Assembly: GCA_029976705.1 (NCBI GenBank)
Contig: JARVCM010000014.1
Coordinates: forward strand, 1-32,826
Reading direction: 5' to 3'
Source of the DNA: Mollicutes bacterium
Lineage (GTDB): Bacteria > Bacillota_I > Bacilli_A > Mycoplasmatales > MT37
DNA: 32,826 nt
Shown: one piece after another, positions 20,047 through 29,539 of the stretch
Layout of the letters: every line of letters starts with the position of its first letter
How positions within the stretch are numbered: position 1 is the first letter of the stretch
Made by a program: the position numbers and the translations under genes
Notes under the pieces: model-generated
The model's database searches: none
Told to the model about the DNA's origin: nothing
What the model saw: only the letters and a program-made list of their open reading frames with translations

Positions 20047-21883
20047 CTTGAGATAAGACTTGAAATTGACAAAGTTCATCACCAACTTGAAAATCATCAA
20101 AATTAAACAGAATAATTCCAAATTCTTGATTCATCACCGCTCCTTGAATGTTGTCGCGTTCATGTTTTAGTGATTTTATTTTTAAATTTTTACCAATAAT
20201 TGTTTGTTGTCGCATTACTTGAATTTTGTTATTGTCTAATTTGATTTGTCCCTTTCGTATAATGCATCCGGCGATGCTTCCTAATTTAGAATGATGGAAA
20301 ACTTTTAAAACTTCAGCTTGTCCGACTATTTTTTCATTTAATTGTTGGTTTTTTACGCTTGTTTGTAAATCTTCTAAATATTCAAAAAATTTATAGAGCA
20401 GATAAAAATTATGATAAATAATTCCCAATGCTTCTATTTTTTTTCCAATTACTTTGTTTAATTTAACATTAAAGGTTAAAATTTGACTTTTAGTAATGAT
20501 TGCTGATTGTAAATCATTAAGATTGATTTCGCCAAAACTAATTTGAATGAAATTAAGTTCAATTAATTCTGAATCTGTTTCTGAAACTAAAAAACCAGAT
20601 AAACGTTTTTTTAAAACTTGTTCGCTTGATTTACTGTCAACTTTAACAATGAGATTAATTTGTTGTTTTTGCTTCGTTGCCTGTAAAAAGTTTTTGACAC
20701 TGTTGAGTAATACTTGCTTGCTTTTGTTTGTTGTTGTCGATTTTTCATAATTAAAATTTTTGGCAAGATTAGCCACTAATTTATCATTAGGAAAACCAAA
20801 AATAATACTTCCCACAGGAACCAGTTTATTTAAACCAAGTAAAACGACACATTTTCCAGGAGTAACAATTTGAAAACACGTTTTCAAATCGTCATCAATT
20901 GATTTTATTTTACCAACTATATCATCAACGATCACGGCTTCTTTAACTTTTAAATTACCATTTTGAATAATTACACTAGTTTTTACTCCTTGTTTATCAA
21001 GAAAAGAATCTATTACTAATGCTTTGGGCAAAAGATTGATGTCTGTTTTTAAATTTATTTCGTTTCCTTTTAAAACAATAGCGTTTAAAAGTTCTTGAAT
21101 ACCTTTTTTTTGCAAACAACTACCCATTTTATAAACAGTGTTTCCGCCGATTGCAGTAGAAATTAAATCATAATGACTCAGTTGTTGCATAATATTTTGT
21201 GGATTAGCGGTTGCCAAATCCATTTTATTAATAAAAACAATAATTGGTACTTTTGTTCTTTTGGCGTGTTGAATAGCTTCAATCGTTTGTGGTTTGATTC
21301 CTTCGTTGCCTGCAACAACTAAAACAATTAAGTCAGTAATTTGCGCCCCTTGACTACGCATATCTTGAAAAATTTCATGTCCCGGAGTATCAATAAAAGT
21401 GATTTTATTTTTTTTGAAATTAACTTCGTAACCACCAATTTTTTGAGTAATTTTACCATGTTCACGATGGGCAACATCAGTGTTGCGAATCACATCCAAT
21501 AAAGTTGTTTTACCGTGATCAACATGCCCCATTACTGTGACAATTAAAGAACGATTAATAAATTTTGTTTCTTTTTGTGCAAAACCAAAAAATTGTACTT
21601 GTTCATAAAAGTGCTTAAATTCTTTTTTTTCAAAATCAAACCCTAATTCTAAAAGTAAATTTTGCATAATATTTTCATTTAAAATAGTATTTTTAATTCT
21701 TTCTTTAGAACCGGATATTTTTTGATAAATTAATTCTGTTTTTTGGTGGTCTAAGTTTAAAGTTTTCGTCAACGTTTCTAAACTAACGTTGTGAGAATAA
21801 TATAGAGTTTGATCACGAAAAACGACTTGACTAGCAAGAAACTTTTTGAGTTGAGAAATCTTTAATTTTTCTAATTTGTTCAT
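20036..21883 (-). CDS. infB: Translation initiation factor IF-2
   Basis: GTPase that recruits initiator tRNA to the 30S subunit. It has 615 residues and no Trp, so the frame has no internal TGA. A short N-terminal region (1-108) replaces the long variable region of larger bacteria. The G domain has [14 protein letters not shown] (P-loop 119-126), GKITQKIGGYEV (usually G-GITQHIGAYQV), DTPGHEIF (165-171, usually DTPGHEAF) and NKMD (219-222). Domain II follows with GTVVL-type strands, and the C-terminal fMet-tRNA-binding region ends with KSLKHERDNIQGAVMNQEFGI and FQVGDEL. It lies 99 bases after nusA. Confidence 0.97.
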   Translation of the reverse strand: MNKLEKLKISQLKKFLASQVVFRDQTLYYSHNVSLETLTKTLNLDHQKTELIYQKISGSKERIKNTILNENIMQNLLLELGFDFEKKEFKHFYEQVQFFGFAQKETKFINRSLIVTVMGHVDHGKTTLLDVIRNTDVAHREHGKITQKIGGYEVNFKKNKITFIDTPGHEIFQDMRSQGAQITDLIVLVVAGNEGIKPQTIEAIQHAKRTKVPIIVFINKMDLATANPQNIMQQLSHYDLISTAIGGNTVYKMGSCLQKKGIQELLNAIVLKGNEINLKTDINLLPKALVIDSFLDKQGVKTSVIIQNGNLKVKEAVIVDDIVGKIKSIDDDLKTCFQIVTPGKCVVLLGLNKLVPVGSIIFGFPNDKLVANLAKNFNYEKSTTTNKSKQVLLNSVKNFLQATKQKQQINLIVKVDSKSSEQVLKKRLSGFLVSETDSELIELNFIQISFGEINLNDLQSAIITKSQILTFNVKLNKVIGKKIEALGIIYHNFYLLYKFFEYLEDLQTSVKNQQLNEKIVGQAEVLKVFHHSKLGSIAGCIIRKGQIKLDNNKIQVMRQQTIIGKNLKIKSLKHERDNIQGAVMNQEFGIILFNFDDFQVGDELCQFQVLSQDEK

Positions 21884-21901
21884 AAAGCATATGTATATTT
21901 A

Positions 21902-21928
21902 ATTTTAACATTTAATTGACTTTATCAA
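21902..21928 (-). promoter_or_regulatory. Weak candidate promoter between nusA and infB
   Basis: On the minus strand TTGATA and TAAAAT are separated by 15 bases, two shorter than optimal, about 20 bases before the infB ATG. The nusA-infB gap of 99 bases is the largest in this part of the cluster, so an internal promoter is possible. The match is weak and may be chance. Confidence 0.25.
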
Positions 21929-21982
21929 TCAACTAACAAAACGCTTTGTCTCACAAAATAAAAAAAAAGAAATTTAAGATAT

Positions 21983-23143
21983 TTAAGTTTTAGGTTTTTC
22001 AACACATTTTTGTAAAATTTCAATTGGTATTTCTAATTTTTCTAAATCAACGTATGACAAATTACCATTTAACTCAACTTGATCAACGTTTTCAACATAA
22101 TTTTCCAAAGTTTCCACGATTATTTCATAACCAGTGATTTTTGATAGCAAACGAACTGCAGAACCTCTTTTACCAATTGCTGCTGGATATTGCGTTTCTA
22201 AAACGATAATTTGTACTTGATTTTCTTCTAAGAAAGCAATGTTAACGATTTTACTTGGTGAAGCAGCATTCATAATGAATTTTTTCGGATTTTTATCTCA
22301 AAGAAAAATATCAATTTTTTCTCCTCTAAGTTCCTGAGAAATTGATTTGATTCGTGTTCCGGCACGGCCGATGCATGATCCGATCGGGTCAATGCTAGGA
22401 TCGTTACATGTTATGGCTACTTTTGCGCGCATTCCTGGTTCGCGCATTGTTTTTTCAATTTTAATAACACCACTACCTACTTCTGGAATTTCTAATGCAA
22501 ATAAACTTTCCAAGAATTCATTACATTTTCTTGAACCCATTACTTGTCCAAAAAGATGATTTTTAAAAACATCAACAACGTAAAACCTTACTCTTTCACC
22601 GTGTCGTAAACGTTCAAAAGGTATTTGTTCTTCTTTAGGAATAAAAGCAAAAATATTGCCGATATCAACTGAAAAATAACGATAATCAATATTTTCAATT
22701 GTTCCGCTTAAAATTTTGCCTTTTTTATCAATAAATTTATTATAAATTTTTTCACTTTCAGCGACATTTAAAAAGTGTTTGATAACTTGAGAAACTTTTA
22801 AAATCGCAAAGTAAGAAAAGGAAGAAAGCGAAACAGGTAATTTTATTTTTTCACCAATTTGTGTTTTTGGGTTTTGTTTTTGGGCATCACTCAAAGAAAT
22901 TTCTAAATTTTCATCTTCTACTTCATTAACAACAGTTAATTTTTCAAACAACAATAAGTCTCCTGTTTCCAGTTCTGTATCAATAATTAATTCGTTATCT
23001 GGGTTTATTTCTTTGTTATAACCACTTTGTAATGCTTCTTTTACATTTTCTAAAATGAATTCTTTTTCAATTTTACGACTTTGTGCAACTTCTTTAATTG
23101 CCTTATCCATATTGATACGATTATTTTTTTTGTCTAATTTCAT
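21983..23143 (-). CDS. nusA: Transcription termination/antitermination factor NusA
   Basis: RNA-polymerase-associated factor for pausing, termination and antitermination. I take ATG 23143 as the start (386 residues), since it gives MKLDKKNNRINMDKAIKEV and the conserved helix EKEFILENVKEALQSGYNKE. A GTG at 23182 would add 13 hydrophobic, unlikely residues. Parts in order are: the N-terminal polymerase-binding domain; the S1 domain (SGTIENIDYRYFSVDIG ... FAFIPKEEQIPFERLRHGE); KH1 with MRAKVAITCNDPSIDPIGSCIG and RAGTRIKSISQELRGEKIDI; and KH2 with YPAAIGKRGSAVRLLSKITGY. The ylxR and L7Ae-like genes that usually follow nusA are absent. It heads the leftward block. Confidence 0.95.
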
Positions 23144-23415
23144 TGCATTTAAAAATTTTTGTTCTATGAATATAAAAAACACTTCATTAAATTATAAACC
23201 TAATTTTGCTTTTTTAATTCTCTATCCTTTTTTGATTATTTTTTTCTTAATTAAGTTAAATCTTTATTGTAGATGAAAATAACTTGGAAAATTCTACTTA
23301 TCAGTAATTTTTATATTTTAGTGTATTTTGTCAATTTTTTCCAAAAAGCAAACATAAAAATAAGAAAATTGTATATTATAATAATTGTTAAACCGCACTC
23401 ATAAATAATTGATAT
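23144..23415. promoter_or_regulatory. Divergent intergenic region between nusA (left) and atpC (right)
   Basis: The gap of about 270 bases contains no convincing gene and should carry promoters for both directions. Leftward candidates are TATAAT at 23191-23196 (minus strand, about 48 bases before the nusA ATG, no -35), and a perfect TTGACA at 23329-23334 (minus) with only poor TAAAAA/AAAATT-type -10 sequences 15-17 bases on. A rightward candidate is TATAAT at 23377-23382, 34 bases before the atpC ATG, again without a good -35. These are motif matches only. Confidence 0.45.
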
Positions 23416-23691
23416 ATGACTAATTTTGAAATTACTATTTTTGAATATCAAAAGTTTTTTTTTAACAGTAAAGAAATTATTTCTATTGTTTTTAAAGGTA
23501 ATAAAATTGGTGAAGTTACGATTTTATATGATCATTCTCCCATCATTGTTGATTTAAATGAAACAATTATTAAGTGTAAATTAAGTTCGGGAAAATTTAA
23601 AACTTTTTGAATAGAAAAAGGTATTTTTTCTTTTGATCAAAATAAAGCCAAAGTTATGACTAATAAAGTTAAAATTCATCAGATAAATTAA
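23416..23691 (+). CDS. atpC: Short, solitary F1-ATPase epsilon-like subunit (N-terminal beta domain only)
   Basis: The 91-residue frame (one TGA as Trp) matches the N-terminal beta-sandwich of the F-type ATPase epsilon subunit. Key parts are FEITIFEYQKFFF, IISIVFKGNKIGEVTILYDHSPIIVDL (the family reads roughly GEMTILPNHAPLVAAL), and a strand ending in FSFDQNKAKVMTNKV. The usual protein is about 130-140 residues and ends in a two-helix C-terminal domain that can inhibit ATP hydrolysis; that domain is missing. No other ATPase gene is nearby: the left neighbour is divergent nusA and the right neighbour is secA, 54 bases on. It may be the only epsilon gene, relocated from the operon, or a relic/paralogue; the window cannot decide. 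Confidence 0.7.
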
Positions 23692-23745
23692 ATTTTTGTA
23701 TTTGTTAATAATTTTTGCTAATAACTAAAAATCAATCAAAATTCA

Positions 23746-26112
23746 ATGTTAACTTTTTTTACAAATAAATTTAAGAATTTGATTAATTTTTTTCAAAATG
23801 ATTATTGATCAATTAAGAATCACGAAAAACGTAAAAATCAAATTTTAAATCTTTGAAAACAACTTTTTCATTTATCTGACAAGAAATTATCTCTTAAGAC
23901 TAATGAATTTATTAAACGTTTTCGCAATGATGAAACTTTGGAATCAATGATGAATGAAGTTTACGCCGTTGCTTGTGAGGTGATTAAAAGAGTTACAGGA
24001 TTAGTTTTACATGATGTGCAAATTATTGGTTCTATTGTGTTGCATTTTGGTGATATTGCTGAAATGAAAACCGGAGAAGGAAAAACTCTTACTTCAATTT
24101 TGCCGGCTTATTTAAATAGTATTAGTGGCAAATCAGTTTTTATTGTTACTGTAAATGAATATTTGGTGAATCGTGATTGTAAAGAAAACAGTAAAATTTT
24201 TAATTTTGTTAATGTAAGTGTTGGTAAAATTTTGAATAAAATGAATTATCAAGAAAAACAAGAAAATTACCTAAGATCAATTGTTTATGGTACCAATTCT
24301 GAATTTGGATTTGATTATTTACGCGACAACATGAATCACATTGGACAACCTAAGTTGCAAAAAGATTTTTATTATGTAATTATTGATGAAATAGATTCAG
24401 TTTTAATTGATGAAGGACGAACACCCTTGATTATTTCAGGACAACCTAAAAATCGTGCTAATTTATATCAGCGTGTGGATAAATTTGTGAAAAATTTGAA
24501 ATCTTCTGATTTTAAAATTGACTCTGAAAGTAAACGCTGTTTTTTACAAAGACCAGGTATTTTAAAATCTAATCAATATTTTGGGATTAAAAATTTATTT
24601 GATATTGAAAATTCGGAATTATTTCATTTTATTAGCAATTCTTTACAAGCCAATTACATTTTAAAAAAGAACATTGATTATTTAGTGAAAAATCGAAAAG
24701 TATTATTAATTGACCAATTTACTGGGCGTATTACTCCAGATCGTACCCTTTCTGAAGGATTGCATCAATCCCTAGAAGCGAAAGAAAATTGTTCTATTCA
24801 GGAAGAAACTTCCGTTTTAGCAACAATTACTTATCAAAATTATTTTCGTTTATTTGACAAAATAGCAGGAATGACCGGTACTGCTAAAAGTGAAGAAGAA
24901 GAGTTTATGAAACTTTATAATATGCATGTTTTAGCAATTGATACTGACCAACCAGTCATTCGTATTGATGATGATGATTTGTTTTTTTATGACAAAAAAC
25001 GTAAATATTTAAAATTAACTAAAGATGTTCAAGAAATTCATGACCGCCAACAACCAATTTTAATTGGGACTTGTTCTGTGCAAACTTCAGAAGAAATTAC
25101 CATTATTTTTCGTAAATTCGGTTTAAAATTTCGTGTTTTAAACGCAAAACAACACGAACAAGAAGCTAAATTAATTGCCAGTGCTGGGAATCATGATTCA
25201 ATCACGATTGCAACAAATATGGCCGGAAGAGGAACGGACATTAAATTGGATGAAATTGCTAAAAAAAAAGGTGGATTGGCAGTTTTAGGTGTAGAAAGAA
25301 ACGAATCACGACGAATTGATTTACAATTACAAGGAAGATGTGGTCGCCAAGGTGAACCGGGTTATTCCGCTTTTTATGTTTCTTTGGATGATGATTTATT
25401 TTTGCGTTTTGGTAATTCATATTTGAAAAAGACTTTTAAACGCTTTCAAGAAGATGTTTTAAAATCAAGAATGCTTTCTAAAGGCATTAAAAAAGCCCAA
25501 AAAAAAATTTCAAATCAGAATTATGATCAACGTAAAAATCTTTTAGAATATGACAATGTTATTTCTCAACAACGAAGAGTTTTTTATAAACAACGTGATT
25601 TTTTAATTAACGATTCGGATTTAAATACATATTTAAAAAATCTTTTTGCGATTTTTCTACAAGAAAGTTGAAAAAAATTTTTTCCTGAACGTTGAGAAGT
25701 TTCTCAAAAAGAACTTTTTGATTTTTTATTGCAACTTCAAGAAAGTTGTTTGTTTTCATCAACAATCAAAGAGAAATTACAGCACGAAACTTGAACTTAT
25801 TTGGAAATTATTACTTTATTAACAAATGAAATTATTGAAAAATGAAATCAAGAACTGCTTCATTGTTACGAAAATACTTCTTTAATAGTCAAACAAAATA
25901 TTTTGGAAAAAATGGATTATGCTTGAGTACACCATTTAGATGAAATTTTTCGTATTAAAGCTTCATCTTTTTTGCACGGATATGCTCAAAAAAATCCTTT
26001 ACAAGCTTTTATTGAAGAAGCAGAAAGTATGTTTGGTTTTTTAAAAAACCAAATTATTTTTCAGTCAGTTCCGAGTGTTTTTGAAATTTTAAAAAAAAAT
26101 AGATCTCATTAA
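23746..26112 (+). CDS. secA: Protein translocase ATPase SecA
   Basis: The motor that drives preproteins through SecYEG. It has 788 residues with TGA as Trp, a compact length without the C-terminal zinc tail. Motifs are EMKTGEGKTL (Walker A, about 107-114), GTNSEFGFDYLRDNM, IIDEIDSVLIDEGRTPLIIS (214-231; Gly224 where most SecA proteins have Ala), LIDQFTGRITPDRTLSEGLHQ, AGMTGTA, TNMAGRGTDIKL, and QLQGRCGRQGEPG (usually QLRGRSGRQGDPG). The scaffold and helical wing regions follow, with MDYAWVHHLDEI near the end. The preprotein-binding segment at about 232-300 looks shortened. It is co-directional with atpC and with the downstream nuclease gene. The secreted or surface repeat protein at the right edge would be a client. 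Confidence 0.97.
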
Positions 26113-26206
26113 ACTAATAATTAACTGATTTTGGGATAAAAGCGTCAATAAAAAACAAAGAGAATTAAAACGCAAAGATTTTTTTCAAAAATTATCCAAA
26201 AACATA

Positions 26207-27190
26207 ATGAAAATAATGAGCAAAAAATCTCCAAAGATCCCGACACCACCACAAGCAAAAATCAATGGAGTTTATAGGCTGTATATTAGTGATCAAGACA
26301 TAGAATATTCCTATATTGGCATTAGTATTGATTGCAACGCTCGTATTAAAAAACATTTAAATGAAATAAAAGTACATTTTAATGGCCCCAAATTACCGAA
26401 TTTTATCCTTCAAATGTTTTTGTATAGCATCCCTACTAGTGCCCTATATATTAAGTGGGTGATGTTTATGCTTTATTATTCCAAAACACCAGAAGATATT
26501 AAATTTGAAATTCTTGATCAAACTTCAAGCAAAAACAGACACGAATTAGAAATTTTGGAAATGAAATATATTGCTAAATATGACTCAGAAAAAAATGGAT
26601 TTAACGGGATTTGAAGCAAAGCAATTATGTATGAAGCAGAACAAAATTTTCCTAGTAGAAAAGCAGGCAAAAGAAAACATATTAAAAAATTATTTGATTT
26701 ACAAGAAAAACGCAACAAAATCACAATAAAATGATTATTAGCAAATGAACCAAAATTACAGAAAATAAAATGTTTTTGATTATTGTTTAATTTAAAAATA
26801 ATTTTAGCCAAATACGATAAAAACAATGGTTTTGATGATCAACATGATGTTTTAAAAACAATGGTTAATTTATGAAAAGATCAAAAAATAAAAAGTTTAA
26901 ATAAAATGAAAAATAAAATAAGTTCGTTTCTTAAAAACAAAACAGGAATTGGTTATAAATATAAATTTGTTTGATTTAAAATTTGCAATACCATTTTGAA
27001 AAATTTAATGACTAATAAGTTTTTTTTACATAAGAGGCTAACTCAACAATTTATTGACTATTGATCTATTAAGTACAAAAGCAAGAATGACGTTTCAATT
27101 GATATTATGGATGAAACTTTTATTTGTTGACAAATTTTTGCTGTTGAAGCAAAAATAGAAAAATTGATTAAGCAAACGAAGGTAAGTTAA
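26207..27190 (+). CDS. GIY-YIG nuclease family protein with unrecognised C-terminal domain
   Basis: A 327-residue frame from ATG 26207 (a second ATG at 26216) to TAA 27188-27190 with several TGA codons as Trp. Residues 19-134 form a GIY-YIG domain: GVY at 21-23, YIG at 36-38, Arg46 and His50 in NARIKKHLNE, Glu118 in LEILEMKYIAKY, and Asn133 in GFNG. These are the catalytic-type residues of the family. The L-x-x-x-E-x-x-YI-x-x-Y ... GFN ending is closer to homing-endonuclease and restriction-type members than to UvrC. The remaining 190 residues are Lys-rich and helical in look, and I recognise no domain; they may bind DNA. The frame is open for about 38 codons before the ATG without another ATG. 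It lies between secA and uvrB. UGG is used once (IKWVMF). The role is unknown; a selfish or defence nuclease is possible. Confidence 0.75.
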
Positions 27191-27219
27191 ATAACTTAGA
27201 AAACTAAACAAAAACATTA

Positions 27220-27253
27220 TTGAAAAAATACTGAAATTGAAAGTTTTTTTCAA
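27220..27253 (+). terminator. Weak hairpin after the GIY-YIG gene
   Basis: TTGAAAAAA (27220-27228) can pair with TTTTTTCAA (27245-27253) across a 16-base loop, about 30 bases after the stop. The 3' arm is itself a T-run. The stem is almost only A-T, so this is a tentative call. Confidence 0.25.
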
Positions 27254-27317
27254 ATATGAGATATTAAAGCAATGTTCAATTCTAATAGATAATAATATAA
27301 GATTTTGATAAAGAAAA

Positions 27318-29288
27318 ATGTATTTTTTAAAAACTAAATTTAAACCAAAGGGCGATCAAAAACAAGCAATCAACTCCTTATTTAAAAATATGCAAAATAA
27401 TAAAAAAAGCAATGTTTTGTTTGGTGCAACAGGAACCGGGAAGACATTTACTATGGCAAACATTATTTCACGCTTGAATCAAAAAACACTAATTATTTCT
27501 CCAAATAAAACATTGGCAATTCAAATTTTTGCTGAAATGAAACATTTTTTTCCTAAAAATAAAGTGGAATATTTTATTTCACCATTTGATTTTTATCAAC
27601 CGGAAGCTTATTTGCCGAGCAAAGATGTCTACATTGATAAGTCAGTCAAGTGAAATTTAGATATTAAAAAAATGCGTATGAACACATTAAACTCTTTATT
27701 AACGGAAAAAAGTGTAATTGTTGTTTCTACGGTGGCGGCAATTTATGGTACTGCTAATCCTGATGAATATCAAAAATTTATTTTGAAATTAAAAGTTGGT
27801 CAAGTACTAAAACAAAATGACTTAATTGAGTTGTTGATTAAATCTAATTATGAACGTAATGATTTTATTAATGATGGTTCTAAATTTATGGTTAAAGGAA
27901 ACATTATTACCGTTGGTTTAATAAATAATGATAATTTTTTACGAATTACTTTTGATGATGATTGTGTCAATTCTTTAAAAGAATTGGAATCAGTTACTTT
28001 TAATTTGCTTCAAAACCATCAAGAATATTGTCTTTTTCCTGGTAATGAATATGTGGTGGATATGATCAAAATTCAAAAAGCTGCCGCTTCAATTGAAAAA
28101 GAATTACAAAAAACAATTAAAACTTTTAATCAAGAAAATAGATTTGTGGAAAGTTATCGAATTAAAACAAGAACAGAACAAGATTTAGAAGAATTAAGAG
28201 AATTTGGGATATGTAAAGGCATTGAAAATTATGCTTTGCACTTTGATAATCGTCTACCAGGACAACCGGCGTTTACCCTTTTGGATTTTTTTCGTTATTC
28301 AAATGATAACTTTATTACAATTATTGATGAATCACATATAACGATTCCGCAGATTTATGGAATGTATTATGGTGATCGCTCTCGTAAACAAAATTTAATT
28401 GATTTTGGTTTTCGCTTATCCACCGCTTTAGATAATCGACCATTAAAATTTGATGAATTTGTAAAAAAATTGGATAATGTAATTTATGCCTCAGCTACTC
28501 CTGGTAATTATGAATTAAAGGAAATAAAAACTGAAATAGTGGAACAAATTGTTCGTCCGACAGGATTACTAGATCCGGTTATTGAAATTAAATCTACTAA
28601 AAATCAAATTGATGATATTCTTCAAGCAATTAATCATCAAATTAAAAATAATCACCGTGTTTTTATTTTGACACTAACAATTCAAATGTCAGAAGATTTA
28701 ACTAAATATTTGCAAGAACGTAGTATTAAAGTTGCCTATATTCATAGTCGTTTAAAAACTTTTCAACGCACTAAAATTTTAATTAATCTTCGTAAAGGTA
28801 TTTTTGATGTTGTGGTGGGAATCAACTTATTACGTGAAGGGTTAGATATTCCGGAGGTAGCCTTAGTGATAATTTTAGATGCGGATAAAGCGGGATTTTT
28901 GAGAGACACTAAATCTTTAATTCAAATGATTGGTCGTGCCAGCCGCAATAAAAATGGCAAAGTTTTTTTATATGCTGACAAAACTACTACCTCCATGCAA
29001 CGAGCGATGCAAGAAACTCAACGTCGGCGTGACAAGCAATCGGCTTATAATCAAAAACACGATATTATTCCTCAAACAATTATCAAACCCATTGAAGATA
29101 TTTTTTTGGATAAAGATTTGAATGTTTTTTATCAAAAAATGCAAAAAAAAGATAAAATTTCCAAACCCGAACGCAGAGAAATTATTAAAATTTTAGATCA
29201 AAAAATGCAAACGGTCATCAAAAAAATGGATTTTGAAATGGCAGCAAAAATCAGGGATATGATTTTTGATTTGATGAAAAATGAATAA
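27318..29288 (+). CDS. uvrB: Excinuclease ABC subunit B
   Basis: DNA damage verification helicase of nucleotide excision repair, which acts with UvrA and UvrC. It has 656 residues, the normal length, with one TGA as Trp. Motifs are [14 protein letters not shown] (Walker A 36-43), the beta-hairpin region [21 protein letters not shown] that clamps [15 protein letters not shown], the DESH box (about 337-340) in [46 protein letters not shown], and [14 protein letters not shown]. The C-terminal UVR helix pair ([23 protein letters not shown]) is the UvrC/UvrA contact and is intact. No uvrA or uvrC is in the window. The preceding gap (27191-27317) shows no further gene. Confidence 0.97.
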
Positions 29289-29370
29289 TTTATGGTTTTT
29301 TTTGTTGTCAATAATTATTAATTTTTGGTTTGCTTTTTATGAATTAAGAAGATGGCAATCGTTTTGGTAA
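29281..29370 (+). CDS. Possible 29-residue membrane peptide overlapping the uvrB end
   Basis: ATG 29281 lies inside the last codons of uvrB in another frame and opens 29 codons to TAA 29368-29370. The peptide is hydrophobic (LWFFLLSIIINFWFAFY) with a basic end. It contains four TGG codons and no TGA, which is the reverse of the Trp coding seen in the rest of the window. This argues either for a non-coding frame or for an unusual gene that depends on the UGG-reading tRNA. No ribosome binding site is evident. Low confidence that it is expressed. Confidence 0.2.
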   Translation: MNNLWFFLLSIIINFWFAFYELRRWQSFW

Positions 29371-29392
29371 AAATAATTCTTAGAATAATTTT
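29370..29392 (+). terminator. Candidate terminator hairpin after uvrB
   Basis: AAAATAATTCT and AGAATAATTTT form an 11-bp stem with one mismatch around a single T (3-5 base effective loop), about 80 bases after the uvrB stop. The stem is AT-rich and the T-run after it is short. The rest of 29371-29539 shows no gene. Confidence 0.35.
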
Positions 29393-29506
29393 CAAAAATC
29401 CCCTTTTTTTCCAAAAGATAATAATGCTATTGTTTGACCTTTTAAAAAAAGTTTAGCATTTATTTAAAAAAATTAAAAATTTATAAGAAAAATAAATTTA
29501 TTAGTG

Positions 29507-29512
29507 TATAAT
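29507..29512 (+). promoter_or_regulatory. Candidate -10 box for the repeat-protein gene
   Basis: A perfect TATAAT lies 27 bases before the ATG of the repeat protein. TTATAA at 29481-29486 is a 4/6 -35 match but at a spacing of 20 bases. The predicted leader is very short. Confidence 0.4.
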
Positions 29513-29539
29513 CCGGATTAATACTTAATTATTATTAAT

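Noticed and set aside
26133-26196. Nested inverted repeats (GGATAA/TTATCC and GCGT/ACGC) before the GIY-YIG gene as a structured RNA
   Set aside because: Arms are short and widely spaced in AT-rich DNA, and the region is open in frame with the following gene; chance is likely.
26207-27190. GIY-YIG gene as uvrC because uvrB is next to it
   Set aside because: It is about half the length of UvrC, lacks visible UVR, RNase H-like and HhH parts, and its GIY-YIG end resembles homing-type members.
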